DNA from: Streptococcus xiaochunlingii | Lineage (GTDB): Bacteria; Bacillota; Bacilli; Lactobacillales; Streptococcaceae | Assembly (NCBI RefSeq): GCF_006385805.1 | Contig: NZ_VFSG01000001.1 | Span: forward strand, 1,178,001 to 1,242,000 | Length of the DNA stretch: 64,000 nucleotides | Direction of reading: 5' to 3' | Shown here: piece by piece, positions 40,687-51,000 of the stretch | Layout: each line of letters opens with the position of its first letter | Numbering within the stretch: the first letter of the stretch is position 1 | Notes under the pieces: model-generated | Databases searched by the model: none | Told to the model about the DNA's origin: nothing | Seen by the model: only the letters and a program-made list of their open reading frames with translations | Made by a program: the position numbers and the translations under genes

Positions 40687-41113
40687 ATGCTTCCCTTTTC
40701 ATCATAATGGCGTCTTCGGTAGGTGCATGATAATACCCTTTCCGGCAACCAATTTCTTTAAATCCTTGTTTCTGATAGAGAGTTCGAGCCGGAGTGTTTC
40801 CTTCTCTCACCTCTAAAAAGACCTCTTTCTCCTGAGGAACAGTTTCTAGTAGCTGACCAGCAATCCCGCGACCTTGCCACTCTTTTCGAACAGCAATTTG
40901 GACGACTTCTAACTCATAGAGGTTTTCTTGTATAGCCAAGAAGCCCACCAATTCTTCCCCACTGTAGGCCAAGGCATACCAATTTTGAGGTTGACCGATA
41001 TCCGCTAGGACTTGCTCCAAGGTCCAGGGGCTTTGTCCATAGACATTGTCTAAGATTTCTACCAACTGAGGGGCTAAATCGAATCGCCCCGCCTCCTTCT
41101 CGATACGGATCAT
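40676..41113 (-). CDS. rimI: Ribosomal protein S18-alanine N-acetyltransferase RimI-like
   Basis: GNAT-fold N-acetyltransferase. The 145 residues show [23 protein letters not shown] (acetyl-CoA-binding loop Q-x-x-G-x-G/A) and the late [18 protein letters not shown]. It overlaps tsaB by 4 bases and tsaD by 11, the conserved operon position of RimI. Acetylation of S18 is the family role; other protein targets are possible. Confidence 0.92.
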   Translation of the reverse strand: MIRIEKEAGRFDLAPQLVEILDNVYGQSPWTLEQVLADIGQPQNWYALAYSGEELVGFLAIQENLYELEVVQIAVRKEWQGRGIAGQLLETVPQEKEVFLEVREGNTPARTLYQKQGFKEIGCRKGYYHAPTEDAIMMKREAYEG

Positions 41114-41793
41114 AGGCGTTTAATGTAGGACTGACCGGACTCTTGATGGTCCTTGAGCCAGTTTTCTTCAGCTTCTACCCGCTTGAGGTAGTTGGGGACA
41201 AAACCATGGACGGAGACAGCTTCTTTTGTAAGTCCTAGTCGACCAATCCGTACCGCATCCGGTAGGGTTTCTACCATCTGAGCACTCGGCAATGCCTCTT
41301 GTATCTGCTCGCGAAAGGCTTCTACTTCCCCAAGGAAGGTCACCTTCTCAGCTCCCTTTGCTCTTTCTAATACGGCCTCAAAAGAAAGATGAGCCTCCGG
41401 GTAGACCAGCTGATCCTCTTGGTAAAAGCCCGCATAGACATGGTTACGGCGCGCATCCATGACTGGAATTACCAGACCTTCTATCTCTTCTGGTACCAAG
41501 GCTAGTAAGCTCGACACCCCTACTAAGTCAATCTTTAGCGTTTGAGCTAGGGTTTTAGCCGTTGCTACCGCGATCCGTAAGCCAGTATAAGATCCAGGCC
41601 CTTCTGCTACTACGATACGGTCCAAATCCGTCGGTTTCCAATCAATGCTAGTCATTAAAAATTCAATGGTAGGCATCAAGGTAATGCTGTGGTTTTTCTT
41701 GATCGTCAGTGTCAACTCTGCTAATCGGTTTTCTTCCTCCAAAAGGGCAACGGATAGGGCCTTACTGGAGGTGTCAAATGCTAATACTTTCAT
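41110..41793 (-). CDS. tsaB: t6A biosynthesis protein TsaB
   Basis: Non-catalytic partner of TsaD in tRNA t6A synthesis, with an ASKHA-like fold. The 227 residues open with VLAFDTSSKALSVALLEEE and contain RIVVAEGPGSYTGLRIAVATAKTLA, the family hallmark. First gene of the operon; a minus-strand TATAAT at 41824-41819 is its probable -10. The 283-base gap to rpoY holds this promoter and the rpoY promoter region, and no gene. Confidence 0.95.
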   Translation of the reverse strand: MKVLAFDTSSKALSVALLEEENRLAELTLTIKKNHSITLMPTIEFLMTSIDWKPTDLDRIVVAEGPGSYTGLRIAVATAKTLAQTLKIDLVGVSSLLALVPEEIEGLVIPVMDARRNHVYAGFYQEDQLVYPEAHLSFEAVLERAKGAEKVTFLGEVEAFREQIQEALPSAQMVETLPDAVRIGRLGLTKEAVSVHGFVPNYLKRVEAEENWLKDHQESGQSYIKRL

Positions 41794-41957
41794 GTTTTCT
41801 CCTCGTTGTCTGCTTCATATTATACTACAAATAGGCGCCAAACGGTAGAGGAAGCACCCCCAGACTGTGAAATCACCTGCTCTCTATCCCTTCTAAAAAA
41901 GCGCTTCCTTCTGCTCTCAGAACCCGCTTGCATCTTTTCCTTAGAGCCTATTTATGG

Positions 41958-41963
41958 TATAAT
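41958..41963 (+). promoter_or_regulatory. Extended -10 of the rpoY-rnjA operon
   Basis: TGGTATAAT (TG at -14/-15 plus TATAAT at 41958-41963), giving a ~110-base leader before rpoY. No strong -35 is visible. Confidence 0.6.
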
Positions 41964-42076
41964 GAATAATAATTGTATCGAATCAGGACAAAAGAAAGCA
42001 AGAATAGGTGTCTCAGCTAGCTACTAGCTGTTTCTTTTCTGCTACAGTCCGAACATGTGAAAGGAACCGAAACGAA

Positions 42077-42307
42077 ATGATTTACAAAGTTTTCTACCAA
42101 GAAACAAAAGAACGCAACCCTCGTCGTGAAACGACTCATGCCCTCTATCTCGATATTGATGCGAAGAATGAGTTAGAAGGACGCATTGAAGCTCGTCGCC
42201 TTGTTGAGGAAAATACATCTTACAACATCGAATTTATCACTCTCTTGTCAGACCAACACCTAGAATATGAAAAAGAGTCTGGCGCATTTGAAATTACGGA
42301 GTTCTAA
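42077..42307 (+). CDS. rpoY: RNA polymerase epsilon subunit
   Basis: Small accessory subunit of Gram-positive RNA polymerase (formerly DUF1447/YkzG). The 76 residues [20 protein letters not shown]... and [24 protein letters not shown] match the family. The frame opens upstream at 42008, but ATG 42077 with AAAGGAA before it gives the standard length. It lies 3 bases before rnjA, the conserved Firmicute pairing. Confidence 0.95.
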   Translation: MIYKVFYQETKERNPRRETTHALYLDIDAKNELEGRIEARRLVEENTSYNIEFITLLSDQHLEYEKESGAFEITEF

Positions 42308-42310
42308 TCC

Positions 42311-43993
42311 ATGGCATATACCTTAAAACCTGAAGAAGTTGGTGTTTTCGCCATTGGAGGTCTCGGGGAAATCGGTAAAAATACCTATGGGATTGAATAC
42401 CAAGACGAAATCATCATTGTGGATGCTGGGATCAAGTTCCCTGAAGATGATTTGTTAGGGATTGATTACGTGATTCCTGACTATTCCTATATCGTTGAAA
42501 ATATCGACCGTGTCAAAGGTGTCTTGATTACCCACGGACACGAAGACCATATCGGAGGAATTCCCTTCCTCTTGAAGCAAGCTAATGTACCAATCTATGC
42601 TGGACCTTTGGCTCTAGCCCTTATTCGTGGAAAATTAGAAGAGCATGGCCTCCTTCGTGGTGCCAAACTCTATGAAATCAACCAAAATACGGAGTTGACC
42701 TTTAAGCATATTAAAGCGACCTTCTTCCGGACGACTCACTCTATTCCAGAACCTTTGGGGATCGTTCTTCATACGCCTCAAGGAAAAATCGTCTGCACGG
42801 GAGACTTTAAATTTGACTTCACACCTGTAGGGGAGCCGGCCGACCTTCACCGGATGGCTGCACTAGGAGAGGAAGGCGTCCTCTGTCTGCTTTCTGACTC
42901 AACCAACGCGGAAGTCCCAACCTTTACCAACTCTGAAAAAGTCGTTGGCCAATCCATTATGAAGATTATTGAAGGCATTCATGGACGCATCATCTTCGCT
43001 TCCTTTGCATCTAACATCTTCCGTCTCCAACAGGCTGCAGATGCCGCTGTTAAAACTGGTCGCAAGATTGTTGTCTTTGGACGCTCGATGGAAAAAGCCA
43101 TTGTCAACGGAATTGAACTTGGCTATATCAAGGTACCGCCTGGCACCATTATTGAACCAAGTGAAATCAAAGACTACCCGGCAAATGAAATCCTCATTAT
43201 GTGTACAGGAAGCCAAGGGGAACCTATGGCGGCACTGTCTCGTATCGCTAACGGAACCCACCGCCAGGTGCAATTGCAACCGGGTGATACCGTTATCTTC
43301 TCATCTAGTCCAATTCCTGGGAATACAACTAGTGTTAATAAATTGATCAATACGATTTCCGAAGCGGGTGTCGATGTCATCCACGGTAAGATCAACAACA
43401 TCCATACCTCTGGACACGGTGGCCAACAAGAACAAAAGCTCATGTTGCGCTTGATCAAACCGAAATACTTCATGCCTGTCCACGGTGAGTACCGAATGCA
43501 GAAGATTCACGCTGGACTTGCGCGTGATTGTGGAGTAGAGAAAGATAACATCTTCATCATGAGCAACGGAGATGTTCTTGCCCTGACGGCTAACTCAGCT
43601 CGTATCGCAGGAAGTTTCAATGCCCAAGATATCTATGTCGACGGAAATCGCATCGGAGAAATCGGAGCTGCTGTCCTTCGTGACCGCAAAGATTTATCAG
43701 AAGATGGGGTTGTCCTAGCTGTTGCGACAGTTGACTTCAAGTCGAAGATGATTTTAGCTGGACCGGATATCCTCAGCCGTGGCTTCATCTATATGAGAGA
43801 GTCCGGTGACCTAATCCGTGAAAGTCAACGCATCCTCTTCAATGCAATTCGAATCGCCTTGAAGAACAAAGATGCCAATATTCAAACCGTACACGGTGCT
43901 ATTGTCAACGCCCTTCGTCCTTTCCTTTACGAAAGCACGGAACGTGAACCTATCATCATCCCGATGATTTTGACACCAGATGAAGAAAATTAA
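42311..43993 (+). CDS. rnjA: Ribonuclease J1
   Basis: Metallo-beta-lactamase/beta-CASP nuclease with endo- and 5'-3' exonuclease activity, central to mRNA decay and 16S rRNA processing. The 560 residues show [16 protein letters not shown] (zinc ligands), GDFKFDFTP and [15 protein letters not shown], and the beta-CASP segment [14 protein letters not shown]. Stop codons and spacing place it 3 bases after rpoY. It ends with a terminator facing glnA. Confidence 0.96.
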   Translation: MAYTLKPEEVGVFAIGGLGEIGKNTYGIEYQDEIIIVDAGIKFPEDDLLGIDYVIPDYSYIVENIDRVKGVLITHGHEDHIGGIPFLLKQANVPIYAGPLALALIRGKLEEHGLLRGAKLYEINQNTELTFKHIKATFFRTTHSIPEPLGIVLHTPQGKIVCTGDFKFDFTPVGEPADLHRMAALGEEGVLCLLSDSTNAEVPTFTNSEKVVGQSIMKIIEGIHGRIIFASFASNIFRLQQAADAAVKTGRKIVVFGRSMEKAIVNGIELGYIKVPPGTIIEPSEIKDYPANEILIMCTGSQGEPMAALSRIANGTHRQVQLQPGDTVIFSSSPIPGNTTSVNKLINTISEAGVDVIHGKINNIHTSGHGGQQEQKLMLRLIKPKYFMPVHGEYRMQKIHAGLARDCGVEKDNIFIMSNGDVLALTANSARIAGSFNAQDIYVDGNRIGEIGAAVLRDRKDLSEDGVVLAVATVDFKSKMILAGPDILSRGFIYMRESGDLIRESQRILFNAIRIALKNKDANIQTVHGAIVNALRPFLYESTEREPIIIPMILTPDEEN

Positions 43994-44001
43994 GTAAAAA
44001 G

Positions 44002-44037
44002 AATGGATGAGGCCTATCGGTCCCATCCATTTTCTTT
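44002..44037 (+). terminator. rnjA terminator
   Basis: Stem AATGGATG / CATCCATT with an inner GG/CC step and TTTTCTTT tail. Confidence 0.8.
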
Positions 44038-44042
44038 GTATG

Positions 44043-44078
44043 AAAAATGAGCCAGGTCATCAAACCTAGCTCATTTTC
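44043..44078. terminator. glnA terminator
   Basis: Palindrome AAAATGAGC.AGGT / ACCT.GCTCATTTT with 6-base loop and U-rich end on both strands, directly beyond the glnA stop codon. Confidence 0.8.
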
Positions 44079-44090
44079 GGATAAATTTGC

Positions 44091-45437
44091 TTAGTACAAG
44101 TCCAAGTAGTTATCAATTTCCCATTGTGAAACAAAGGTTGCGTAGCTTGCCCACTCGATCCGTTTGGCTTCCAAGAAGCTGGTATAGATATGTTCGCCAA
44201 GAGCATCCTTAACAACTTCATCTTCGGTCAAAGCTTTCAAAGCATTGTGAAGGGTAGATGGGAGGTCAGTGATTCCAGCTTCTTTCCGCTCTTCTGCAGT
44301 CATGATGTAGATGTTTTCTTCGATAGGAGCTGGTGCTTCGATTTTGTTTTCAATACCGTGCAAACCAACTTCCAAGAGAACAGCCATAGCAATATATGGG
44401 TTGGCCATTGGGTCCACTGAGCGCAATTCCAAACGTGTTCCCATACCGCGTGAAGCAGGTACACGAACCAATGGTGAACGGTTGCGACCAGCCCAAGCGA
44501 TGTAAACAGGTGCTTCATAACCTGGAACCAAACGTTTGTAGGAGTTAACGGTTGGGTTCATGATCGCTGTGTAGTTGTAGGCGTGCTTGATCAAACCGCC
44601 AAGGAAGTGATAAGCTGTTTCTGACAACTGCATTCCTTTTGGATCATTTGGATCAAAGAAGGCATTGTTTCCTTCCGCATCGAACAAGGACATATTGCAG
44701 TGCATACCGGAACCAGCGATCCCAAATTTTGGCTTAGCCATAAAGGTTGCATACAAACCATGTTTGCGAGCAATGGTTTTGACAACGAGTTTAAAGATTT
44801 GAATCTTGTCACAAGCACGAAGCACTTCATCGTACTTAAAGTCAATTTCATGCTGACCTACGGCCACTTCGTGGTGACTGGCTTCTACTTCAAATCCCAT
44901 TTGAGTCAAGACATTGACAATCTCACGGCGAGTGTTATCAGCAAGGTCTGTAGGCGCCAAGTCAAAATAGCCACCCTTGTCATTCACTTCAAGAGTTGGA
45001 TCCCCATTTTCATCGAGCTTAAAGAGGAAGAATTCTGGCTCTGGTCCAAGGTTGAAAGATTTGAAGCCAACTTCTTCCATGTGACGAAGGGCACGTTTGA
45101 GGTTCCCACGTGGGTCTCCTGCAAAAGGTTCCCCTTCTGTTGTATAGACATCACAAATCAAGCCTGCGACACTGCCGTTCTCATCTCCCCAAGGGAAAAC
45201 AGTCCAAGAGTCCAAGTCTGGATAGAGATACATATCAGACTCATTAATCCGAACAAACCCTTCAATAGAAGATCCATCAAACATGGCCTTGTTTGAGAGA
45301 ACCTTTTCCAACTGTTCATCTGTCGCTGGAATTTCAACGTTCTTCATGGTCCCTAAGATATCTGAGAACATCAACCGAATAAAGGTTACATTTTTTTCTT
45401 TGACTTCGCGACGAATATCTTCAACAGTAATTGACAT
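44091..45437 (-). CDS. glnA: Glutamine synthetase type I
   Basis: Makes glutamine from glutamate and ammonia with ATP; feedback-inhibited GlnA complexes with GlnR in Gram-positive bacteria. The 448 residues are GSI-alpha type: FDGSSIEGF near the N terminus, GPEPEFFLF, the metal/ATP site [20 protein letters not shown] and the loop [21 protein letters not shown]. It follows glnR by 41 bases without a terminator. Confidence 0.97.
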   Translation of the reverse strand: MSITVEDIRREVKEKNVTFIRLMFSDILGTMKNVEIPATDEQLEKVLSNKAMFDGSSIEGFVRINESDMYLYPDLDSWTVFPWGDENGSVAGLICDVYTTEGEPFAGDPRGNLKRALRHMEEVGFKSFNLGPEPEFFLFKLDENGDPTLEVNDKGGYFDLAPTDLADNTRREIVNVLTQMGFEVEASHHEVAVGQHEIDFKYDEVLRACDKIQIFKLVVKTIARKHGLYATFMAKPKFGIAGSGMHCNMSLFDAEGNNAFFDPNDPKGMQLSETAYHFLGGLIKHAYNYTAIMNPTVNSYKRLVPGYEAPVYIAWAGRNRSPLVRVPASRGMGTRLELRSVDPMANPYIAMAVLLEVGLHGIENKIEAPAPIEENIYIMTAEERKEAGITDLPSTLHNALKALTEDEVVKDALGEHIYTSFLEAKRIEWASYATFVSQWEIDNYLDLY

Positions 45438-45478
45438 GTGTGTCTCCTTATGAGTATAGCATTTAGCAAAAAGAATGA

Positions 45479-45844
45479 TCAGCGTAACTGACCATATGGC
45501 GATGAGGTTGTATGAAAGCGACTTTGCTGGAGAATGTCACGGTGAAGGGCCTTGCGGACATCCTTTTCACTGACAATCTTGGCAGCTTGACGTTGAGCTT
45601 CTTTCTCAGCAATCCGTTTTTTTATTCCTGCAATATTAAGGCCTTCAGACAAATAATCCTTAATCTCCAACAGGCGATCCATATCGTTGAGAGAAAACAT
45701 CCGACGATTGCCCTCTGTACGAGCTGGAGTAATGAGTTGTTGATCTTCGTAGTAACGAATCTGACGAGCTGTTAAATCTGTCAATTTCATAACACTACCA
45801 ATCGGAAAGACCGCTAATGTTCGTCTTAATTCCTTTTCTTTCAT
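45479..45844 (-). CDS. glnR: Nitrogen regulator GlnR (MerR family)
   Basis: Repressor of glnRA and ammonium genes, activated by feedback-inhibited glutamine synthetase. The 121 residues have a MerR-type winged helix ([42 protein letters not shown]) and the short C-terminal tail [14 protein letters not shown] typical of GlnR. ATG 45844 with GGGGGT before it is preferred to 45877, and the longer start would overlap the promoter. A consensus GlnR operator lies upstream of the promoter, so the operon autoregulates. Confidence 0.95.
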   Translation of the reverse strand: MKEKELRRTLAVFPIGSVMKLTDLTARQIRYYEDQQLITPARTEGNRRMFSLNDMDRLLEIKDYLSEGLNIAGIKKRIAEKEAQRQAAKIVSEKDVRKALHRDILQQSRFHTTSSPYGQLR

Positions 45845-45865
45845 ACAAGACCCCCTTTCTATTCT

Positions 45866-45893
45866 ATTATAACGCAAAAAAAACCGATGTCAA
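45866..45893 (-). promoter_or_regulatory. glnRA promoter
   Basis: Minus-strand TTGACA (45893-45888), 16 bases, TATAAT (45871-45866), both perfect. Confidence 0.85.
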
Positions 45894-45901
45894 GATTAAA
45901 A

Positions 45902-45918
45902 TGTCATATAATCTCACA
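45902..45918 (-). promoter_or_regulatory. GlnR operator
   Basis: TGTCATATAATCTCACA matches the GlnR/TnrA consensus TGTNAN7TNACA exactly, immediately upstream of the -35. It also overlaps the last codons and stop of the upstream gene (stop at 45914-45916). Confidence 0.9.
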
Positions 45919-46447
45919 TGGTTTTTTTTCTTTCATTTATAAAGTCCCGAATCCGATCCACATCTGAATTGACTAAAATCGCAACGAAGACTCCGATAAA
46001 GGTTTCAAAGATGCGGGCAAAAACATATAGGAACGTTTCTCCTGTCGGAATCGAGAGGGTGATGATGAGCATGGCTGAAACACCACCGATGATTCCAGCT
46101 TTGTTGTTCATAGCGACATTGGTCATAATGGTTAACATGGTCGCAATGGGCACAAAAATCAGGGTCACCCAAAAAGCATCGTGGAAGAGAATCTTGATCA
46201 TAAAGAACAGCAGGGCATAAAAACCACCGATGCTGTTGCCCATCACGCGCGAAGCACCGAAGTGAACACTCTTATCAAAATCTTCTCTCAAACTAAAGAC
46301 AGCTGTCAGCGCCCCAATCTGCAAGCCCCGCCAGCCAAAGATACCAAAAATCAATAGAACCAGAAAAACGGCTATCCCTGTTTTGAAGGTTCGCATTCCC
46401 AATCGAAATTTGGAACGGTCAAATTTATGTCGTTTAAAGTAATCCAT
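45914..46447 (-). CDS. FUSC/aromatic acid exporter-like membrane protein
   Basis: Integral membrane protein of the ArAE/DUF939 type. The 177 residues hold about five hydrophobic helices with FRLGMRTFKTGIAVFLVLLIFG and ALTAVFSLREDFDKSVHFGASRVMGNSIGG, the family N-terminal region. It is short and lacks the C-terminal soluble domain of full FUSC pumps. Aromatic acid export is only a family label. The GlnR operator and glnR start immediately after it, so read-through may add to glnR expression. Confidence 0.8.
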   Translation of the reverse strand: MDYFKRHKFDRSKFRLGMRTFKTGIAVFLVLLIFGIFGWRGLQIGALTAVFSLREDFDKSVHFGASRVMGNSIGGFYALLFFMIKILFHDAFWVTLIFVPIATMLTIMTNVAMNNKAGIIGGVSAMLIITLSIPTGETFLYVFARIFETFIGVFVAILVNSDVDRIRDFINERKKTM

Positions 46448-46544
46448 TGTCCCCTATCTTTCTATCTCTTTTATTCTAACATATTTCTAGAAAGGTTCAA
46501 GCGGGGAAATGAAGGTCGACTAGCTTCCTTCTACTCACATCCAA

Positions 46545-46570
46545 TAGAAAAAGCACCTTTCGGTGCTTCT
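46545..46570 (-). terminator. pgk terminator
   Basis: Minus-strand stem AAGCACC / GGTGCTT with GAAA tetraloop and U-run, 23 bases beyond the pgk stop. Confidence 0.85.
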
Positions 46571-46593
46571 TCTATGGTTCATGAGAAACCGTC

Positions 46594-47793
46594 TTATTTT
46601 TCAGTTAATGCTGCAAGTCCTGGAAGAACTTTACCTTCAAGAAGTTCCATTGATGCTCCACCACCAGTAGAGATCCATGAGAACTTGTCTGCACGTCCAA
46701 GGTTGATCGCTGCGGCAGCTGAGTCACCACCACCGATGATTGATTTAACACCTGGTTGTTTTACGATAGCGTCCATCACACCGATTGTACCAGCTTGGAA
46801 GTCAGGGTTTTCAAATACACCCATAGGTCCGTTCCATACAACCGTTTTCGCACCAGTCAAAGCTTCATCGAATTTAGCGATAGATTTAGGACCGATATCC
46901 AAACCAAGGAAACCTGGGTCTACTGCTTCACCTTCAGTATCTTTCACTTCAGTGTAGTCAGCAAATGCGTTTGCTTCTTTAGAATCAACTGGCAAAATCA
47001 ATTTACCATTTGCTTTTTCAAGAAGAGCTTTTGCAACATCCAATTTGTCTTCTTCTACAAGTGAGTTACCGATTTCGATACCTTGAGCTTTGTAGAATGT
47101 GTAAGTCATCCCACCACCGATAAGAACTTTATCAGCTTTTTCAAGCAAGTTTTCGATCACACCGATCTTGTCTGAAACTTTTGAACCACCAAGGATAGCC
47201 ACGAATGGACGTTCTGGAGCTTCAACAGCTTCTTGGATGTAGGCAATTTCGTTTTCAAGAAGGAATCCAGCAACTGCTTTTTCAACGTTTGCTGAGATAC
47301 CAACGTTAGATGCGTGTGCCCGGTGAGCTGTACCGAATGCATCGTTTACGAAGATACCATCTCCAAGTGATGCCCAGTATTTACCAAGTTCAGGATCGTT
47401 TTTAGATTCTTTCTTGCCGTCAACATCTTCGTAACGAGTGTTTTCAACCAAGAGAACTTGTCCATCTTCAAGAGCGTTAATCGCTGCTTCCAATTCAGCA
47501 CCACGAGTAACACCTGGAAGGAAAGCAACTTCTTGACCCAATTTAGCAGCCAAGTCAGCAGCTACAGGAGCAAGTGATTTACCTTCTTTGTCTGCTTCTT
47601 CTTTCACACGTCCAAGGTGAGAGAAGAGGATTGCACGTCCACCTTGTTCAAGGATGTACTTGATTGTTGGAAGAGCAGCAGTGATACGGTTGTCGTTAGT
47701 GATCACGCCATCTTTTACAGGTACGTTGAAGTCAACACGAACGAGAACTTTTTTCCCTTTCAAGTCAACGTCTTTAACAGTCAATTTTGCCAT
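46594..47793 (-). CDS. pgk: Phosphoglycerate kinase
   Basis: Glycolytic enzyme transferring phosphate from 1,3-bisphosphoglycerate to ADP. The 399 residues show the N-terminal signature [27 protein letters not shown], and the nucleotide-binding [10 protein letters not shown] and [20 protein letters not shown] precedes ATG 47793, and a minus-strand TATAAT lies at 47833-47828. Preferred-codon bias is strong, as expected for an abundant glycolytic protein. It is monocistronic, separated from gap by the surface-protein gene. Confidence 0.97.
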   Translation of the reverse strand: MAKLTVKDVDLKGKKVLVRVDFNVPVKDGVITNDNRITAALPTIKYILEQGGRAILFSHLGRVKEEADKEGKSLAPVAADLAAKLGQEVAFLPGVTRGAELEAAINALEDGQVLLVENTRYEDVDGKKESKNDPELGKYWASLGDGIFVNDAFGTAHRAHASNVGISANVEKAVAGFLLENEIAYIQEAVEAPERPFVAILGGSKVSDKIGVIENLLEKADKVLIGGGMTYTFYKAQGIEIGNSLVEEDKLDVAKALLEKANGKLILPVDSKEANAFADYTEVKDTEGEAVDPGFLGLDIGPKSIAKFDEALTGAKTVVWNGPMGVFENPDFQAGTIGVMDAIVKQPGVKSIIGGGDSAAAAINLGRADKFSWISTGGGASMELLEGKVLPGLAALTEK

Positions 47794-47925
47794 TGGATAT
47801 GACTCCTTCTATTTTTAATACATGATAATTATATCACAAAAGCTGTAAAAGAGGTAGAAAAATAGTGGATTTCTACCGCTTATTAGCAAGTCAGGAGTCC
47901 TGCTCCTCGATTAGAATCTGCATCA

Positions 47926-47957
47926 TAAAACCTCCCTTGTTTTTACAAAGGAGGTTT
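47926..47957 (-). terminator. Terminator of the endoglycosidase gene
   Basis: Minus-strand stem AAACCTCC.TTGT / ACAA.GGAGGTTT with a short A-rich loop and UUUU, 46 bases past the stop. Confidence 0.75.
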
Positions 47958-48003
47958 ACGATTCATCATGACCTTTTCAGTCAGTATCAAAACGCTTAAA
48001 AAG

Positions 48004-51000
48004 TTACTCTTCTTTCTTCTTGCCAGCTAAGAGGAAGCCACCAAGCGCTGCTAGGAGAACAGCTTCTGCTGCAAACGTAGCCTCTAAACTTGCCGTTGTT
48101 GGCAATTCCTTGTTAGTATCCTTGCTAGCTTGATCTTGCTGAGAAGTTCCTTCTTTAGATGGTGTTAAATAGCGACTCAAAACTTGTTGAACTCGTTGGT
48201 CCTGAAGGTCTGATCCGTTTTCCTTTTGATTCAATGGATCAGTTGGTTTCGTCGGATTCACTTGTTCTGGTGTCGGTTGATTGCCATCCGGTTGTTCTGG
48301 TTTTGTTGGATTCTCCGGCTGAACTGGTTGATCTGGTATCGCTGGTTGATCCGGTTTAGTAGGCTCCTCTGGTTGAACAGGCTGATCAGGTTTAGCAGGT
48401 TCTTCTGGTTGGATCGGTTGATCTGGTCCTTCCGTTTTTGCTGCCTTATAGACAATCGCATAGTGGGTAAAGTGAGGAGCTGTAAAGATAACGGTATCTC
48501 CTTCTCGCTCAAAGGCCAAAGATTGAGGTGCTTGACCTTCTGGGAAGAAGAGAACTTGCTCTACTTCTTTATCCTTATCCACAGGGATTTTCACAAGGGA
48601 TGGATGCTGTGTATCGACATCCTTACCACTTGCATCGACTCCTTCGATATCAAAGATAGTCGCTCCTCGTCCCTTCAGCTCTTCTTTTTCTGCCTGATTG
48701 TCTTCAACTTTCGCGACTTTTAGTCCCTTAATAGCAGTAGGCTCCAAGTTAGAGAATTGAACTTCGACTCCAGTCACAGGGTCTACAAAGACCGCTGGCT
48801 TATCTTCTTTCAGGAGCGCAATCAAGGTTTCTAGACCTGTTTTTGCGGTTGCAAGCGCTTCAGGAGTGAGCTCTGAAGGGTCTAGGAGTTCTTTATTTTT
48901 CTCAACCAGTGCCTGTAAAGCGTCACCAGAAGGGTGGTTTGGCTTACTTGCTAATAGAGCGGTCGCTTCCTCTGTCAGAGCAGAAAGAGCTTCTTTCTCT
49001 TTGACTAGATTAGCTTGTCCATCCAAGGCTTTCAAGAGAGCGGTCAATTGGTTCAACTGCTCATTGACTTGATCTTGTGTACTGGTATCATGCTCTTTCA
49101 AGACTTTTTCAGAAGCAGCCATTCCAGCTAGCAAAGCTTCTTTGACTTCAGGACTGGCAAATGTAAAGTCTACTTTGGCTTTTGCAGCTTCAGCTTCAGC
49201 CAATTTTTGCTTGAGGTATTCATCGTTGAGAGCTGGTTTTGGATTAACGAGGACATCAAAGCTTGTGCTAGCTCCTTTGTAATGGATAGTGATGGTTTGA
49301 CGGCCTTCCTTACTCGCATCAAATCCAGTTACTTCAACCCCTTCATCGGTCAAGGCGTGCGTTTCGGTTGTTTCGTCATCAAAGACAACTGTAAAGCGTC
49401 CGCCTTCTTTTTCCAATGCTTCTCCGACGATATATTCTACTTTTGGTTTATCGGTCAATTCTAGACCAGCAACTGCTTTTTCACCTGCTTCCTCTGCACT
49501 GACCACAAAAACAGTGAGAGTCTTATCCAATTTCTGACCAAGGTAAGAAACTTCTAGGTGTTGTTCTCCAAGCTTGCTACTGTCAAATCCATGAATCTCT
49601 ACACCTGAGTTGGTGAGGTTGACCAGTTGATCTGCTTGGCCATCTTTATAATGAACTCGGAGAGTCGCCCCTTTCAAGGAAAGAGCATCCCCTTCCCGGT
49701 AAACCTTCTTGGTCAAACCATCTTCAAATTGAAGTCCCGCAATTTCTTTATCATTTTTTGGAACTTCGATCGCTAGAACATTACTGATATCTTTGCCAGG
49801 TTCTTGCGCACGATAGTAGAGAAGAGATGGGGTTGATTCAAAAGCCAGTGGTTTAAAGATCAGATTTCCAGCTTGATCGGCTGTCATGGTCGCAATTGGA
49901 CTGAGCGCTTCTTTATCAGCATAAAGAGTCAGTGTGGTATTGGCTGGAACATCTTTGAAGCCGACTTGGACAAAATGATTGCCTAAGTTTTGCGCTGCAG
50001 CATGTTTCATTGGGATGTTGACCGTTTCCGTATCCAGACTTTCATACATCTTCCAGTTGTAAATCCGGATGGCTTGCCATGGGGTTCCGTTATCTGCCGT
50101 AATGACATGGAGACGCCATTCTTGAGCCTTGATTGGATGGTCGAGTGTAATGTCGGACACATGGGCTTTATTGCCACGAACTTCCTTAGCGAGCTTCCAT
50201 TCACCCGCTTCATCCTTGTAGTAAAGGTCGAAGTCACGGGTATTCATCTTGCCATCGTCGACAGACTCCCCACCAGCACCGGCATGGTCCATGACCCAAC
50301 GAACAATGGTCCGTGGTTGTGTCAAGCGGATATCGACGGTTCCACTCAATTGAGCAGAAGACCATTTATCTGACAGACTGGTAATGGTACCATTTAACAT
50401 ACCTTCGATGCCTTCACTACCATCCGCATCTGGGAAGCTCGAACCGATCACTTTGGCTCCGATGACCACGTTTGGTGCTAGAGCTTTTGGAAGACTGGTA
50501 TCTGATACTGTCATACCCCAATCAAAGGCTACAGTTCCTGCATCTGAACGTTGGCCGTTCTTCCCAACTGCAACGACCTTGAGGTCCTGAGTCGTTCCTT
50601 CAGCACTTGCTGAACGGCTAACTTTTGGTAGATAGACGGTTGTCGCAGAAGACCCTGTTAAGAGACGCCAGTTGTGGCCATCTTTTTCGTAGACTTCATA
50701 ATAATCTGCGTCCGCTACCCCTTTAAAATTGAGGACTACTTCTGCTTCTTGCGCATTTTGTAGGCGTTTGCCTTGCACAGTTACTTCAGAAGGAGCAGCT
50801 GGTTTTTCTTGGTTCGACGTAATCGACAATTGACCGAGGTTGAACTTGTAATCTTTGACATCTGTATCATGGTCAAAGAACATCTTAACAGCATAAATGG
50901 TCTTGCCAGCCAGGTCTCCCAAATCGAAGGTTTGAGTTGACCAATCTGCGCTTGGCGTCAATTCTTTCCATACATATTCGGAGTAGTCTTCTTTTGTAGC

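Noticed and set aside
44700..45296. 198-residue plus-strand frame inside glnA
   Set aside because: Antisense to a highly conserved gene, no ribosome binding site, composition of a shadow frame.
45438..45478. A second GlnR box between glnR and glnA
   Set aside because: No TGTNAN7TNACA match in this 41-base gap; glnA appears to depend on the glnR promoter.
48180..48430. Regular repeats suggesting a CRISPR array
   Set aside because: They are in-frame codon repeats of the Pro/Glu/Gln linker of the endoglycosidase, with no spacer/repeat alternation and no cas genes.
48226..48723. 165-residue plus-strand frame opposite the endoD proline-rich region
   Set aside because: Trp/Leu/Arg-rich product that is the reverse reading of the Pro/Glu/Gln repeats.
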